From contig CANKYZ010000003.1 of the NCBI GenBank assembly GCA_947488325.1, positions 186,001-250,000 on the forward strand: DNA of 64,000 nucleotides, read 5' to 3'. Of this stretch, positions 9,118 to 18,421 are shown one piece after another. The translations under genes were made by a program, and so were the position numbers. The stretch is from an uncultured Erythrobacter sp. (lineage in GTDB: Bacteria; Pseudomonadota; Alphaproteobacteria; Sphingomonadales; Sphingomonadaceae). The notes beneath the pieces were generated by a model. It ran no database searches, was not told where the DNA came from, and worked only from the letters and a program-made list of their open reading frames with translations. The stretch's first letter is position 1. Each line of letters starts with the position of its first letter.

Positions 9118-9708
9118 ATGATGACAAAGCAGCGCCATCTTTCGTCCCAGCCAGAATCCGGGACATTGTTCGACGAAATGCTCGTCGTAATGGCGCAAAA
9201 CGGTGATCGCAGCGCGCTGGAGAGACTGTATCAACGTTGGAACATACGGCTGCTCCGCGCAGCTCGTCGTTATTGCGGCGATGAAGACGCGGCGAGTGAC
9301 CTTTCCCAGGATTGCTGGTTGGCCGTGCTGAAGAGGGTCGGGACATTGCGCGATCCCACTCGGTTTCGCAGCTATGCTTTTGCGATCCTGCACCGGCGCG
9401 GAGCGGACCATCTGCGTCATATCGTGCGAGAGCGCGGCAGGATCGAAGACGATGCGCAGATGCCCGATCCCAGCTGTGCTGCTGGACAATCAGACGGCGC
9501 GGCCATCGCGCAGGCATTCTCTGCTCTGCCACCCGATCAACGTCTCGCGGCGCATTTGCACTTCGTCGAAGGGCTAACTCTGCGCGAAATCGCAGAAGTT
9601 CAGTCCATCCCCGAAGGAACCGCCAAGAGCCGACTGTTTCATGCTCGCCGCAAATTGAAGGCGGCGCTCGACCCCAATCCAAAGGAGAACCTCAATGACC
9701 AATCATGA
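9118..9708 (+). CDS. Sigma-70 family (ECF-type) RNA polymerase sigma factor
   Basis: 196 residues with two sigma domains and no sigma-1 or sigma-3 region. Region 2 is at about 25-95 (LERLYQRWNIRLLRAARR, DLSQDCWLAVLKR). Region 4 is at about 130-185, with a helix-turn-helix in LTLREIAEVQSIPEGTAKSRL. Two ATGs in tandem (9118, 9121) are both possible starts; there is no strong ribosome-binding site. The 3' end overlaps the next gene by 14 nt, suggesting a co-translated partner. It directs RNA polymerase to an unknown regulon. Confidence 0.88.
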   Translation: MMTKQRHLSSQPESGTLFDEMLVVMAQNGDRSALERLYQRWNIRLLRAARRYCGDEDAASDLSQDCWLAVLKRVGTLRDPTRFRSYAFAILHRRGADHLRHIVRERGRIEDDAQMPDPSCAAGQSDGAAIAQAFSALPPDQRLAAHLHFVEGLTLREIAEVQSIPEGTAKSRLFHARRKLKAALDPNPKENLNDQS

Positions 9709-10069
9709 CGAACGGATCACCAGCGCGCTGGACCATGATGACCACGCTTTCCTGGCCAGTCTTGATACAGATCGCGGCATGTTCCAGCAGATCGGCGACA
9801 GTTGGAAAGGGCCACTGGGCGGGTGGGCAAAGTTCAGCTTTGTAATTGCAATCCTGATCGGCATTTCGCTTGCCTATAGTTTCTTCCGGGCGATCACTGC
9901 ACCGGGCGGCGATGCAATGATTGGGTGGGGGCTGACCTCTGTGGCCCTACTCATCATGCAAGGTTTCTTAAAAGAGTGGATGTTCGCGCGGATGAACATG
10001 CTCACCTTGCTTGGTGAAGTGAAGCGGTTGCAGGTTCAGGTTGCGCTGCTTAGTGAGAAACAGGGTTAA
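9695..10069 (+). CDS. DUF6768-like small membrane protein, possible sigma-factor partner
   Basis: 124 residues. A soluble acidic N-terminus of about 45 residues with many Asp/His is followed by two predicted membrane helices (about 47-66 and 76-94) and a short C-terminal amphipathic helix. An AAAGGAG ribosome-binding site lies inside the end of the sigma-factor gene, and the start overlaps that gene by 14 nt. Size, topology and position would suit an anti-sigma or sensor role, but no anti-sigma zinc motif is visible; the function is inferred from context only. The stop overlaps the convergent transpeptidase stop by four bases. Confidence 0.65.
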   Translation: MTNHDERITSALDHDDHAFLASLDTDRGMFQQIGDSWKGPLGGWAKFSFVIAILIGISLAYSFFRAITAPGGDAMIGWGLTSVALLIMQGFLKEWMFARMNMLTLLGEVKRLQVQVALLSEKQG

Positions 10070-10647
10070 GGCCTGATCTCAATCGGGGTGCCGTCGGGCA
10101 CTATCTGCCACAGCTCCTCAATCTCGGCATTGGTTAGTGCCACGCACCCATCAGTCCAGTCACCGCGCATTCTGCCGGCACGCCCTGTGGGCTGACCATG
10201 GATGAAGATGTCACCACCCGGTGATCGTCCATATTGCTGTGCAAAGGCACGATCTTGCCGGTTGGGATAGGATACACGTAACGACAGGTGAAAGCTGCTG
10301 CGAGGATTGCGGGTGTCGATTATGTAGAGGCCCTCTGGCGTGCGTTCATCACCTTCAAAACGTTTGTGCCCCGTCGGCGCATCGCCAAACTGCAAGCCGC
10401 GATAGGCACGAATTGGGCGGCCCTTCTGATAAGCGATCAGGAGTCGATCCGATTTGTCGATCAACAGATAATCGGCAACCAATGGCTGCCCAGTGACTGC
10501 GTCACGCGGCAGAGGCCGTTCGGAATAGCGCGGAGACCGCGTTGAGGTCGCCTCCGAGTTTTGGCCTGTATCACCGGTCGGCGAGCGCTGCGGCGCAGCA
10601 CAAGAGGCCAGCATCAGGGTTGCAAACAAGGCAGCTACAATTCTCAT
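10066..10647 (-). CDS. L,D-transpeptidase (YkuD domain) lipoprotein
   Basis: 193 residues. The signal peptide ends in LASC, a lipobox. After a linker rich in Ser/Arg comes a YkuD catalytic domain with the pair of motifs IFIHGQPTG and WTDGCVALTN; the Cys of the second is the nucleophile. Such enzymes cross-link peptidoglycan or attach proteins to it, and act in the periplasm. The closest architecture is the YafK/ErfK-like murein L,D-transpeptidase group. It stands alone in its direction; its 3' end overlaps the DUF6768-like gene tail to tail. Confidence 0.88.
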   Translation of the reverse strand: MRIVAALFATLMLASCAAPQRSPTGDTGQNSEATSTRSPRYSERPLPRDAVTGQPLVADYLLIDKSDRLLIAYQKGRPIRAYRGLQFGDAPTGHKRFEGDERTPEGLYIIDTRNPRSSFHLSLRVSYPNRQDRAFAQQYGRSPGGDIFIHGQPTGRAGRMRGDWTDGCVALTNAEIEELWQIVPDGTPIEIRP

Positions 10648-10742
10648 CGCCGCCCCAATTACAGTGCCTCGTCTGGAGCTGCAATTCCGCTTTTCATTGC
10701 CGTCCCACCAAAGGACGCGCCATGAAGAAGCTCACAGGGTCA

Positions 10743-12032
10743 TCAATCCTCAAACGGATCCTTCACCAGGATTGTGTCGTCACGTTCTGGGCTGGTAGAG
10801 ACCAATGCCACGGGGCATTCGATCAATTCCAGAATCCGTTGGATGTATTTGATCGCATTGGCAGGCAGATCGGCATAGCTGCGCGCGCCTGCCGTGCTTT
10901 CGCTCCAACCTTCCATTTCCTCATAGATCGGTTCAACCGCAGCTTGATCCGCAGAATGGCTGGGTAGGTAGTCGTAGACATTGCCGTTGAGGCGGTATCC
11001 GGTGCAAATCTTCACCGTTTTCAACCCGTCCAGCACATCAATTTTCGTCAACGCAATACCGGTTACGCCAGAGACCGAGCAGGTTTGGCGCACCAGCACC
11101 GCGTCAAACCAACCGACCCGACGTTGACGCCCGGTGACAGTGCCGAATTCATGGCCGCGCTCACCAATTCCCTGCCCGACATCATCATCAAGCTCAGTCG
11201 GGAAAGGACCGGAGCCAACGCGCGTAGTATAGGCCTTTACGATGCCCAACACATAACCCGTTGCGTTGGGGCCAAGGCCTGATCCTGAAGACGCCGTGCC
11301 GCTAACCACATTGGAACTAGTGACAAAGGGATAGGTGCCGTGATCGACATCGAGCAGTACGCCCTGCGCGCCTTCGAACAGGATCTTGGCTCCCGCTTTG
11401 CGAACCTTCTTCAACCGCTTCCATACCGGCTGCGCGAAACGCAGCACGAATGGGGCAATCTCGCGAAGTTCCTTTAGCAGAGCTTCACGGTCGACCGGCG
11501 GCTGGTCAAAGCCGGCACGCAGCGCATCGTGATGGGCGCATAGCCGATCAAGCTGCGGGTCCAGGCTATCCAAATGCGCCAGATCGCAAACGCGGATCGC
11601 GCGGCGTCCGACCTTGTCTTCATAGGCAGGCCCGATGCCGCGCCCGGTTGTCCCAATCTTACCCTTACCCGCAGCTGTTTCGCGCAGGCCATCCAGGTCG
11701 CGGTGCAGCGGCAGGATTAGCGGGCAATTGTCTGCCACCGCAAGGTTGTCATCATTAATGGCAACGCCCTGCGCTTCGAGTTTCTCAACTTCATCACGCA
11801 GCGCCCATGGGTCCAATACAACGCCGTTGCCGATCATGCTCATCGTACCTGAGACGATGCCCGATGGCAGCAGGCTGAGTTTGAACACATTGCCATCGAT
11901 CACCAATGTGTGACCAGCATTGTGACCGCCTTGGAAACGAACCACGACATCTGCGCGGCTGGCAAGCCAGTCAACGATTTTGCCCTTGCCCTCATCGCCC
12001 CATTGGGCACCGATTACCGTGACGTTTGCCAT
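10743..12032 (-). CDS. purA: Adenylosuccinate synthase
   Basis: 429 residues, full length. Joins IMP and aspartate with GTP to make adenylosuccinate, the first committed step to AMP. The N-terminal [10 protein letters not shown] loop and NAGHTL are present. Also seen are [14 protein letters not shown], which binds IMP, and a C-terminal GTP-binding region. ATG 12032 is the first codon of the conserved [15 protein letters not shown] start. It lies downstream of an unrelated repeat-protein gene, with 312 bp between them that must hold its promoter. Confidence 0.96.
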   Translation of the reverse strand: MANVTVIGAQWGDEGKGKIVDWLASRADVVVRFQGGHNAGHTLVIDGNVFKLSLLPSGIVSGTMSMIGNGVVLDPWALRDEVEKLEAQGVAINDDNLAVADNCPLILPLHRDLDGLRETAAGKGKIGTTGRGIGPAYEDKVGRRAIRVCDLAHLDSLDPQLDRLCAHHDALRAGFDQPPVDREALLKELREIAPFVLRFAQPVWKRLKKVRKAGAKILFEGAQGVLLDVDHGTYPFVTSSNVVSGTASSGSGLGPNATGYVLGIVKAYTTRVGSGPFPTELDDDVGQGIGERGHEFGTVTGRQRRVGWFDAVLVRQTCSVSGVTGIALTKIDVLDGLKTVKICTGYRLNGNVYDYLPSHSADQAAVEPIYEEMEGWSESTAGARSYADLPANAIKYIQRILELIECPVALVSTSPERDDTILVKDPFED

Positions 12033-12344
12033 GCTTTAGTGTTCCATTCGATTACACAAACCGCGCGGGCCTAGGGGCTCACCACTTATAGAGCAAGTCG
12101 TCTGCATCAGACCGGCCATCCGGCAGGCGAGACATGGACCGGTTTAGTCAGGTTTAAAAACACCAGGTGATCGGCATACTTTTGTTTTAAAACGGCTTTC
12201 AGGTGAAAGTCTTCACGAAAAGGTGACTTTTGATTTTTACGCAATTTATCCAGAAAAGAAGCGGCTGGCTTCATTCTCCTACTCTGCCTATTGCAGACAG
12301 AGTAGGAAGAATCTTCACAGGTCGCCCCTCATGGGCGGTATGCC
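12033..12344. other. 312-bp intergenic region upstream of purA
   Basis: No gene was found. Near 12195-12210 there is a short inverted repeat, CTTTCAGGTGAAAG, inside AT-rich sequence that probably contains the purA promoter (minus strand). The distal end holds the hairpin at 12273-12312 listed separately. Confidence 0.5.
12273..12312 (-). terminator. Hairpin after the repeat-protein gene
   Basis: A ten-pair perfect stem, TCCTACTCTG with CAGAGTAGGA (12277-12286 and 12298-12307), closes an 11-nt loop and is extended by ATTC/GAAT with one bulge. It starts about 30 bp after the stop of the minus-strand gene at 12345. No clear T-run follows, so it may be a factor-assisted terminator or an mRNA-protecting structure. 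Confidence 0.5.
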
Positions 12345-14375
12345 TTATTCGAACGCGACGCTCGTCACTTCGCACACATTAATCCGCGAAGGTTCAATCT
12401 CGCGCCCACTCTCAGTGATCGCGCGGAAATCAAACAGACAGGCATTGGATCCATCACCAGCATTGACGTTCCATTGCTGCCCCGCTGCCAGTACCGAGGA
12501 TCTGCCCAGCTTGTCATCGCCCCAAGCCAGCGTTGCTGAATTTGACCAATAGATGGAAGTCAGAGACTCACCCGTCTGGTTTAGAATGGCAATATTGCGG
12601 TTATTGCCATCGGTGCTGGCATTGTCTGCTGGAACCGAGATTGATGTGCCAGTCGCACCGGTTGAACTCGCGGTGTCAGAACTCGAAGATCCTCCGCCAG
12701 AATATCCAACCGTAAAGACGTTATAGACACCACCAAGATTTTCGACTGACATCCTAAATGTCTCACACCCTCCGCCACTAGGCGAAATTGACGTGTAGGT
12801 TACATCAGTCAGATCATAATCCGAATGCACCACATCTCCGCTTGCCGAAAACACCTGATAATCGAGATCAGTGTCACCGTCCCCTTCGACCGAAAGGAAA
12901 GTGGTTTCGCAGACGGGCAAATCTATCAGCACAGTACCATTGGCCGGAGCTCGATATTCACCCGCTCCGCTACCTACAATTTGGCTCGTTTGAATGGCAG
13001 GACGTGTCGCCGGAATGTGTAAAGCGACAGGGGGAGCGGAAACAGAGGGCGGGATCCGCGCAGTATCCGGTCCATCATCAAATGTGACCGTCAGTACATT
13101 GTAGACATCGCCCAGATTACTAATCGCCATCTGAAAATCTGCGCAACCGCTGCCCGGATCGAGTATAAATTCGGTTCGATCGGTCAGATCATAGTCCGAA
13201 TGGATTGAATTGCCTCCTTCATCGGTGATATCGAAATCAAGATCGGTATCGCCATCGCCACGCGCGAAGACATTGGTCAGGGAACAAACCCGTAGAGCAA
13301 CCTTTGTCGATGAAGTCGCATTGACCCTGTACTTGCCTGTGCCAGACACGCCGCCCAGATCGTCTATGTCGGCCAGAGCAACGGAGAACACGTTGTAGAC
13401 ATTCCCCAGATTGCTGACCTCCATTTCAAACGTCTCGCACCCACCGCTTGGCTCGAGTGTTGCGAAGGTCACATCTGACAAATCAAAATCGGAATGAACC
13501 GTGCTGCCCGAACTGTTTCTGACTGTGAAATCTAAATCTGTGTCACCATCCCCGCGAACTTCCATGCGGCTCGTACTGCAAACCGGCAAATCCACCGTGA
13601 TCGAGGAATGAGCTTCGGCACTATATGAACCCGCGCCGCTGTTGGCTGCCTGTGTCGATACACCGGTCCGGCCAGAGGCAAGACTCGTGCTTGGCATGGA
13701 CCCCGCATCGAACGGGGCCGTCACCACACCTTCCGGTTCAACCATCACCAACAGCGCATTATACACGTCGCCAAGATTGCTGACCTCCATTTCAAATGTC
13801 TCGCAATCCGACAGCAATCCAGCCAGAATTGCCGTGGTTTGGTCAGTCGTAGCAGCATCTTCATGCACTACAGCGCCATCAGAATTGCGGATAATGAAAT
13901 CAAGGTCAGTGTCGCCATCACCGCGAGCCAGCAATTGAGCCGACGTCCCGCAGGCCTTAAAATCAACGGTTTGCGTCTCATTTGCCCGAATGATGTATTT
14001 TTCCACTCGGGTCGAAGCCGCATCTATCGGTTCAAGCACAACCTGAAATGTGTTGGATTCTTCACCAAGGTTAGAAACCGCAAGACCAAAGGTGTCGCAA
14101 CCGCTCCCGCTTTTTTCAAGCACAATGCTGAGGTAATCGTCGATCCCCTGATCGGCATGAACCTGATTTCCCGACGGGTCAGTGATGACAAAATCGAGAT
14201 CAGTGCCCGCATCGCCTTGAACTGCCAGCTGGTTTTCTGCCGTGCAGACTTCAAGATTGATCTGCACCGAAGAATTGCCATCGACCGAATAGTCATCGAC
14301 GCTGGCACGGGCACCAGTTGCTGTTATCGCGAAAAGACCCGCGCAGGCTAGAAGTGATGCTCGTGTGCGGTTCAT
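12345..14375 (-). CDS. Secreted protein with five PPC-like calcium-loop repeats
   Basis: 676 residues. A signal peptide (ends near ATGARA) is followed by five repeats of about 90 residues. Each has a Cys after a VC strand, an Asp-rich loop GDGDTDLDF, VHSD, then a GCETF Cys and a closing strand SNLGDVYNV. The Asp loop resembles that of bacterial pre-peptidase C-terminal (PPC) domains, suggesting Ca-stabilised beta sandwiches with one disulfide each. A different C-terminal domain (last 85 residues, two Cys, WGDDKLG) is present. No catalytic domain is seen; extracellular binding or scaffolding is an inference. ATG 14375 has AGGGG upstream; the TTG/ATG region further up is less likely. Confidence 0.75.
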   Translation of the reverse strand: MNRTRASLLACAGLFAITATGARASVDDYSVDGNSSVQINLEVCTAENQLAVQGDAGTDLDFVITDPSGNQVHADQGIDDYLSIVLEKSGSGCDTFGLAVSNLGEESNTFQVVLEPIDAASTRVEKYIIRANETQTVDFKACGTSAQLLARGDGDTDLDFIIRNSDGAVVHEDAATTDQTTAILAGLLSDCETFEMEVSNLGDVYNALLVMVEPEGVVTAPFDAGSMPSTSLASGRTGVSTQAANSGAGSYSAEAHSSITVDLPVCSTSRMEVRGDGDTDLDFTVRNSSGSTVHSDFDLSDVTFATLEPSGGCETFEMEVSNLGNVYNVFSVALADIDDLGGVSGTGKYRVNATSSTKVALRVCSLTNVFARGDGDTDLDFDITDEGGNSIHSDYDLTDRTEFILDPGSGCADFQMAISNLGDVYNVLTVTFDDGPDTARIPPSVSAPPVALHIPATRPAIQTSQIVGSGAGEYRAPANGTVLIDLPVCETTFLSVEGDGDTDLDYQVFSASGDVVHSDYDLTDVTYTSISPSGGGCETFRMSVENLGGVYNVFTVGYSGGGSSSSDTASSTGATGTSISVPADNASTDGNNRNIAILNQTGESLTSIYWSNSATLAWGDDKLGRSSVLAAGQQWNVNAGDGSNACLFDFRAITESGREIEPSRINVCEVTSVAFE

Positions 14376-14421
14376 ATGTGCCCCTGACAATTGATCAAAC
14401 CCAAGTGAAAAAAACAAGCTA

Positions 14422-14441
14422 TATTCAATTTCATCTGAATA
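14422..14441. promoter_or_regulatory. Inverted repeat in the divergent promoter region
   Basis: TATTCA and TGAATA flank eight bases, and AGCT halves occur just outside. The site lies in the AT-rich 220-bp region between the divergent repeat-protein and esterase genes, so it could be a shared operator. No regulator is suggested by the sequence. Confidence 0.3.
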
Positions 14442-14595
14442 ACAGCTTGACGATCAACCTGATGCAAAAACGCACACAGATTTGATCCGCGACTATCTGT
14501 GATACATATTGTGACTTGCCTATGGCTTGCGTGCAGCGATCGTTTCAGTTTCTGATTGGGCTAAACGAGAACGCATCTCAAATAAAGGTTACCCG

Positions 14596-15573
14596 ATGCC
14601 ACTATTTAGTTCGATACCGCTGTCTAACATATCCCAACGACTCGCCGCCAGAATTGTTGGCATGGCAATTGTCCTGATTGGGCTGTTTGCACTGATCGCG
14701 AAGCCGATCTTTGCGCAAAGCCGCGCTGGTGAATTGTCGGAAATCTGTTCAGCGGAATTTCAGCAGCGCCGGGAAGCTGCTAGCGGACAGCCTTTTCAAG
14801 CGGCTGCGCGGGTGAGCCGCACCGTGATTTACGGAGAACATCAGCGCCAGCAGGTAAATGTTTATGAATCCGACGACGTAGTCGATGAATTGCCGTTGGT
14901 TCTGTTTATTCATGGCGGAGCTTGGTCCGCCGGCAGTCATCAAGGTGTTGGCGGAAAGCCCGCCCATTTCAATGCGACTGGTTACTACTTTGCTTCAACG
15001 GGATACCGGTTGCTCCCCTATGCCCCGGTTGAACAACAAGCAGCCGACATTGGCGCGGCTATTCAGGCATTGCGCGGGCAAGCATCTGCCATTGGTTTTG
15101 ATCCGGACCAGATCGTGTTGATCGGGCACAGCGCGGGTGCGCATCTCGCTGCATTAGTGGCGACCGATCCCAGTTATGCGGGTGACGCATTTGACGCGAT
15201 CCAGGGCGTGATACTACTCGATTCTGCGGGTTATGACGTGGCCGCACGACTGGCGATGGCAGAACCCAGCGGCTGGCAGACATACAACAGTGTCTTTGGC
15301 AGAGATCCTGAACGGCAAGCTGCCCTGTCACCGATCACCCACATTGGCGGCCCCGACGCGCCGAATTGGTTGGCGCTGTATATGGAGGAGCGCGAAGCTT
15401 CGCGTGTTCAAGCTCTGGCGTTTACGGCTGCTCTTTCAGAAACCGGTGTGCAGGCAATTGCTCAACCGATCACGAACACCAATCATGGCCGGTTGAACCG
15501 GGAGTTGGGCACAGAAGCAGGAGCGCAGCAAACCCAAGCGATCGACGCGTTTCTTGCCAGAGTGTTCGACTAA
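14596..15573 (+). CDS. Alpha/beta hydrolase (BD-FAE/carboxylesterase-like), exported or membrane-anchored
   Basis: 325 residues. A hydrophobic segment at about 18-40 ending in FAQS is a signal peptide or anchor. The hydrolase core follows: oxyanion motif LFIHGGAWSAG, nucleophile elbow GHSAGAH, and a candidate catalytic His in NTNHGRL near residue 295. This pattern fits the hormone-sensitive-lipase/BD-FAE esterases; the substrate is unknown. ATG 14596 has AAAGG six bases upstream and was preferred to TTG 14527. The stop overlaps the convergent hisZ stop by four bases. Confidence 0.82.
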   Translation: MPLFSSIPLSNISQRLAARIVGMAIVLIGLFALIAKPIFAQSRAGELSEICSAEFQQRREAASGQPFQAAARVSRTVIYGEHQRQQVNVYESDDVVDELPLVLFIHGGAWSAGSHQGVGGKPAHFNATGYYFASTGYRLLPYAPVEQQAADIGAAIQALRGQASAIGFDPDQIVLIGHSAGAHLAALVATDPSYAGDAFDAIQGVILLDSAGYDVAARLAMAEPSGWQTYNSVFGRDPERQAALSPITHIGGPDAPNWLALYMEEREASRVQALAFTAALSETGVQAIAQPITNTNHGRLNRELGTEAGAQQTQAIDAFLARVFD

Positions 15574-16676
15574 AGCTCGCTAAGCGTGTTGCCATTGAGA
15601 CGATGCGTGCAGCCGAGTATGACGGGGGCTTCGTCTGGGCTGATCTGGGCGAGAGTGCGTGCTCCTTCCGCCCTTAGCTGCGCCGCAGCCTGTTGATCAT
15701 GACCGGTAGGCAAATAGACCAGCCGTGGTCCCTTTGCATTAGGAGCCGCTTCGGCCAATCGATCCACATAGAGCGTAAAGCCGGTGGCTGCTTCGTCGCT
15801 GCCCCCGATCCGGTAGGTTCCGCCCCGCCCGGCTGCTCCGCGCAGGCCCTCTGCATAGATCGTAAAGCCAAACCAGCTTTGATATTCAAACCCGTGTCGC
15901 TCTGTCGGATCAAGCGTGATCCGCGCTTTATCGCCAATGCTCGCCGCAATAGCCTCCAGCCCGTCAAGCCGGGTCGCGAGCGCGCCGCCCACATCCAATT
16001 CGCGCAGTTTACTCAGCGCTTCGGCAAATGATCCCGTCGCATAAAGCAGTGGCAGATAGGCTTCTCCGCCTACCGACTTAAGCCCACCTGCGTCCTTGGT
16101 ATCGAGCTCGCCGCGTACCGCCTCAATCTGTTCAGCTTCGAGCGGCAACGCGCTCGCTGCTAGTGTGTCCACCAGGTCCGGCAATGTGAAATCGACCGAA
16201 ATGCCGGTCAATCCAGCCGCGTGAAGCGCTTCAACCGAGAGGGTGACAATCTCGCTTGCTGCTGCGACAGTGTCTGCTCCGATTAACTCGCCGCCCAATT
16301 GCAGCCGTTCACGCGCAGGATCGAGCTGGCTGGCTTTCATAACGGCCGTCTCGCCGCAATAGGCAAGCCGCAATGGACGCGGCGCGTTTTGCAAGCTGGT
16401 CGCGGCGATCCGACCAATTTGCGGGGTGATGTCACTGCGCAACGACAGTGTGCGAAGGCTCGCCGGATCGACAAAACGGAACATCGTACGGGTCCGCAGC
16501 CCCACCATTCGACTGGCTAAGGAATCCTCAAATTCCAACAGAGGCGGGCGCACCCGGTCATAGCCATGGCCATTCAGCACATCGAGACAGGCACGCATAG
16601 CCGCAGTAATTCGCGCAGCAGAGGCAGGCAGGCGGTCTTCGAGACCTTCAGGCAAGAGATCGGTGGAATTGGTCAT
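15570..16676 (-). CDS. hisZ: ATP phosphoribosyltransferase regulatory subunit
   Basis: 368 residues. A paralog of the HisRS catalytic core without the anticodon-binding domain. It resembles class II synthetases at motif 2 (FRFVDPASLRTLSLRSDITPQIGR) but has no tRNA function. It partners short-form HisG and confers histidine feedback control. ATG 16676 gives the typical HisZ start (TDLLPEGLEDRLP) with AGGGA upstream; the frame extends to 16706 without need. hisG is not in the window. It lies downstream of serA behind a hairpin element. Confidence 0.9.
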   Translation of the reverse strand: MTNSTDLLPEGLEDRLPASAARITAAMRACLDVLNGHGYDRVRPPLLEFEDSLASRMVGLRTRTMFRFVDPASLRTLSLRSDITPQIGRIAATSLQNAPRPLRLAYCGETAVMKASQLDPARERLQLGGELIGADTVAAASEIVTLSVEALHAAGLTGISVDFTLPDLVDTLAASALPLEAEQIEAVRGELDTKDAGGLKSVGGEAYLPLLYATGSFAEALSKLRELDVGGALATRLDGLEAIAASIGDKARITLDPTERHGFEYQSWFGFTIYAEGLRGAAGRGGTYRIGGSDEAATGFTLYVDRLAEAAPNAKGPRLVYLPTGHDQQAAAQLRAEGARTLAQISPDEAPVILGCTHRLNGNTLSEL

Positions 16677-16693
16677 ATCGGCACGTTCCCTAC

Positions 16694-16734
16694 CCCAAAT
16701 CATCATCCCTGCGAAAGGCGGGATGACGATTGGG
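16694..16734. repeat. REP-like palindromic element between serA and hisZ
   Basis: Arms CCCAAATCATCATCCC and GGGATGACGATTGGG pair almost completely around the loop TGCGAAAGGC. The core CATCCC...GCGAAAG...GGGATG resembles extragenic palindromes common in alphaproteobacterial genomes. It starts 10 bp after the serA stop, so it probably also ends or protects the serA transcript. I found only one copy in this window. Confidence 0.55.
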
Positions 16735-16743
16735 AAAGATAGA

Positions 16744-18327
16744 TCAAAAACTCAGCGCCTTTACCAGCTTTACGCCCTCGACTTGTTCGGCTTCGGCCAA
16801 CACTGCTGCGCCTGGTGCATCATCCAGACTCAACAGCAACACAGCGTCCCCGCCAGCATCGCGGCGGCCAAGGTTGAACGTGCCGATATTGATGCTGTGA
16901 CTGCCGAGCAGTGTACCAATGCGGCCAATAAAGCCCGGCTTATCATCGTTCACGACATACAGCATATGGCCGTCCAGATCGGCTTCGATCCCGATACCGA
17001 AAATTTCGACCAGACGCGGCGCGTCTTTCCCAAACAGAGTTCCAGCAACCGAGCGCGTGCCCTGATCGGTCTCTACCGAAACGCGGATCAAAGTGTTGTA
17101 CGCACCATCGCGTGTTTGGCGGACTTCGCTGACTTCCAGCCCGCGCTCCTTCGCCAGATATGGCGCGTTTACCATATTCACCGTGTCGGAATAGCGGCGC
17201 ATAAAGCCCGCCAGAACCGCACCGGTAATCGGTTTGCCGTTAAGCTCCGACGCTGCGCCTTCGCGCTCAATGCTGATTTTGGTCAGATTACCATGCGCCA
17301 ATTGCCCGACAAGGCTGCCAAGCTTTTCGGCCAGTGCCATATAAGGTTTAAGTTTCGGCGCCTCTTCAGCTGATAGCGACGGCATGTTCAGCGCATTCGT
17401 CACCCCGCCATTGACCAGATAATCGGACATTTGTTCTGCCACTTGCAGCGCGACATTGACCTGAGCTTCGGTGGTGGAGGCTCCAAGATGCGGCGTACAG
17501 ATAAAGTTTGGCGCGCCGAATAATGGGTTGGTTTTGGCAGGTTCCTCGACAAACACGTCTAAAGCCGCGCCCGCAACCTGACCGCTTTCAAGGCACTCTT
17601 TCAGCGCAACTTCATCGATCAATCCTCCGCGCGCGCAGTTTACAATACGGATACCAGGTTTCGCATTCTCCAATCGTTCACGGCTGAGAATATTGCGCGT
17701 CTGATCGGTCAATGGCGTGTGAAGCGAGACGAAATCGGCGCGGTTCAGCAGCGTGTCGAGATCAACTTTCTCAATCCCCAGTTCCACGGCGCGATCTTCG
17801 GTTAAGAAAGGATCGTAGGCGACCACTTTCATTTTGAGGCCCAGCGCACGACTGGCGAAGATAGACCCGATATTGCCCGCACCGATCAGACCCATCGTCT
17901 TCCCGGTCACTTCGACGCCCATAAAGTCTTTCTTGGGCCATTCGCCGCCTTGCGTACGCGCATTGGCCGCCGGAATCATCCGGGCAAGCGCCATAGTCAT
18001 TGCAATTGCGTGTTCGGCGGTTGTGATCGAATTGCCGAACGGGGTGTTCATCACCACCACACCTTTGCCGCTGGCATAGGGGATATCGACATTGTCGACA
18101 CCGATGCCAGCGCGGCCAATCACTTTCAGATTGGTCGCCGCATCAAGAATCGCCGGTGTGACAGTGGTTGAACTGCGGATCGCAAGACCATCATATTCGC
18201 CAATGCGTGCGGCTAGTTCTTCGGGGTTTTCGCCGGTAATCACATCAACATCACAGCCGCGCTCTTCAAAAATGCGCGCTGCGTTGGGGTCCATCTTATC
18301 AGAGATGAGTACTTTAGGTTTGGTCAT
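16744..18327 (-). CDS. serA: D-3-phosphoglycerate dehydrogenase, long (ACT-domain) form
   Basis: 527 residues. Oxidises 3-phosphoglycerate with NAD to start serine synthesis. An N-terminal substrate-binding half surrounds the Rossmann domain with GLIGAGNIGSIFA. Catalytic residues are in NCARGGLIDE and the His of HLGASTTEAQVN. An intervening domain and a C-terminal ACT domain (about 455-527) that may sense serine follow. ATG 18327 has AAAGGAAA just upstream. It follows serC by 94 bp. Confidence 0.96.
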   Translation of the reverse strand: MTKPKVLISDKMDPNAARIFEERGCDVDVITGENPEELAARIGEYDGLAIRSSTTVTPAILDAATNLKVIGRAGIGVDNVDIPYASGKGVVVMNTPFGNSITTAEHAIAMTMALARMIPAANARTQGGEWPKKDFMGVEVTGKTMGLIGAGNIGSIFASRALGLKMKVVAYDPFLTEDRAVELGIEKVDLDTLLNRADFVSLHTPLTDQTRNILSRERLENAKPGIRIVNCARGGLIDEVALKECLESGQVAGAALDVFVEEPAKTNPLFGAPNFICTPHLGASTTEAQVNVALQVAEQMSDYLVNGGVTNALNMPSLSAEEAPKLKPYMALAEKLGSLVGQLAHGNLTKISIEREGAASELNGKPITGAVLAGFMRRYSDTVNMVNAPYLAKERGLEVSEVRQTRDGAYNTLIRVSVETDQGTRSVAGTLFGKDAPRLVEIFGIGIEADLDGHMLYVVNDDKPGFIGRIGTLLGSHSINIGTFNLGRRDAGGDAVLLLSLDDAPGAAVLAEAEQVEGVKLVKALSF

Positions 18328-18391
18328 AGGAATTTCCTTTGATCAGTCCTGCGCCAATTCAGGCCGTTAGAACTGCAAATAGGGGAAAGGT

Positions 18392-18415
18392 GGCGACCCA
18401 CACGTTAGGGTCGCC
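18392..18415 (-). terminator. Hairpin in the serC-serA gap
   Basis: GGCGACCC and GGGTCGCC form a perfect eight-pair stem with an eight-base loop, beginning 7 bp after the serC stop. It could terminate, attenuate or only process the serC-serA transcript. A short pyrimidine run with few T residues follows on the minus strand. Confidence 0.5.
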
Positions 18416-18421
18416 AACCGA

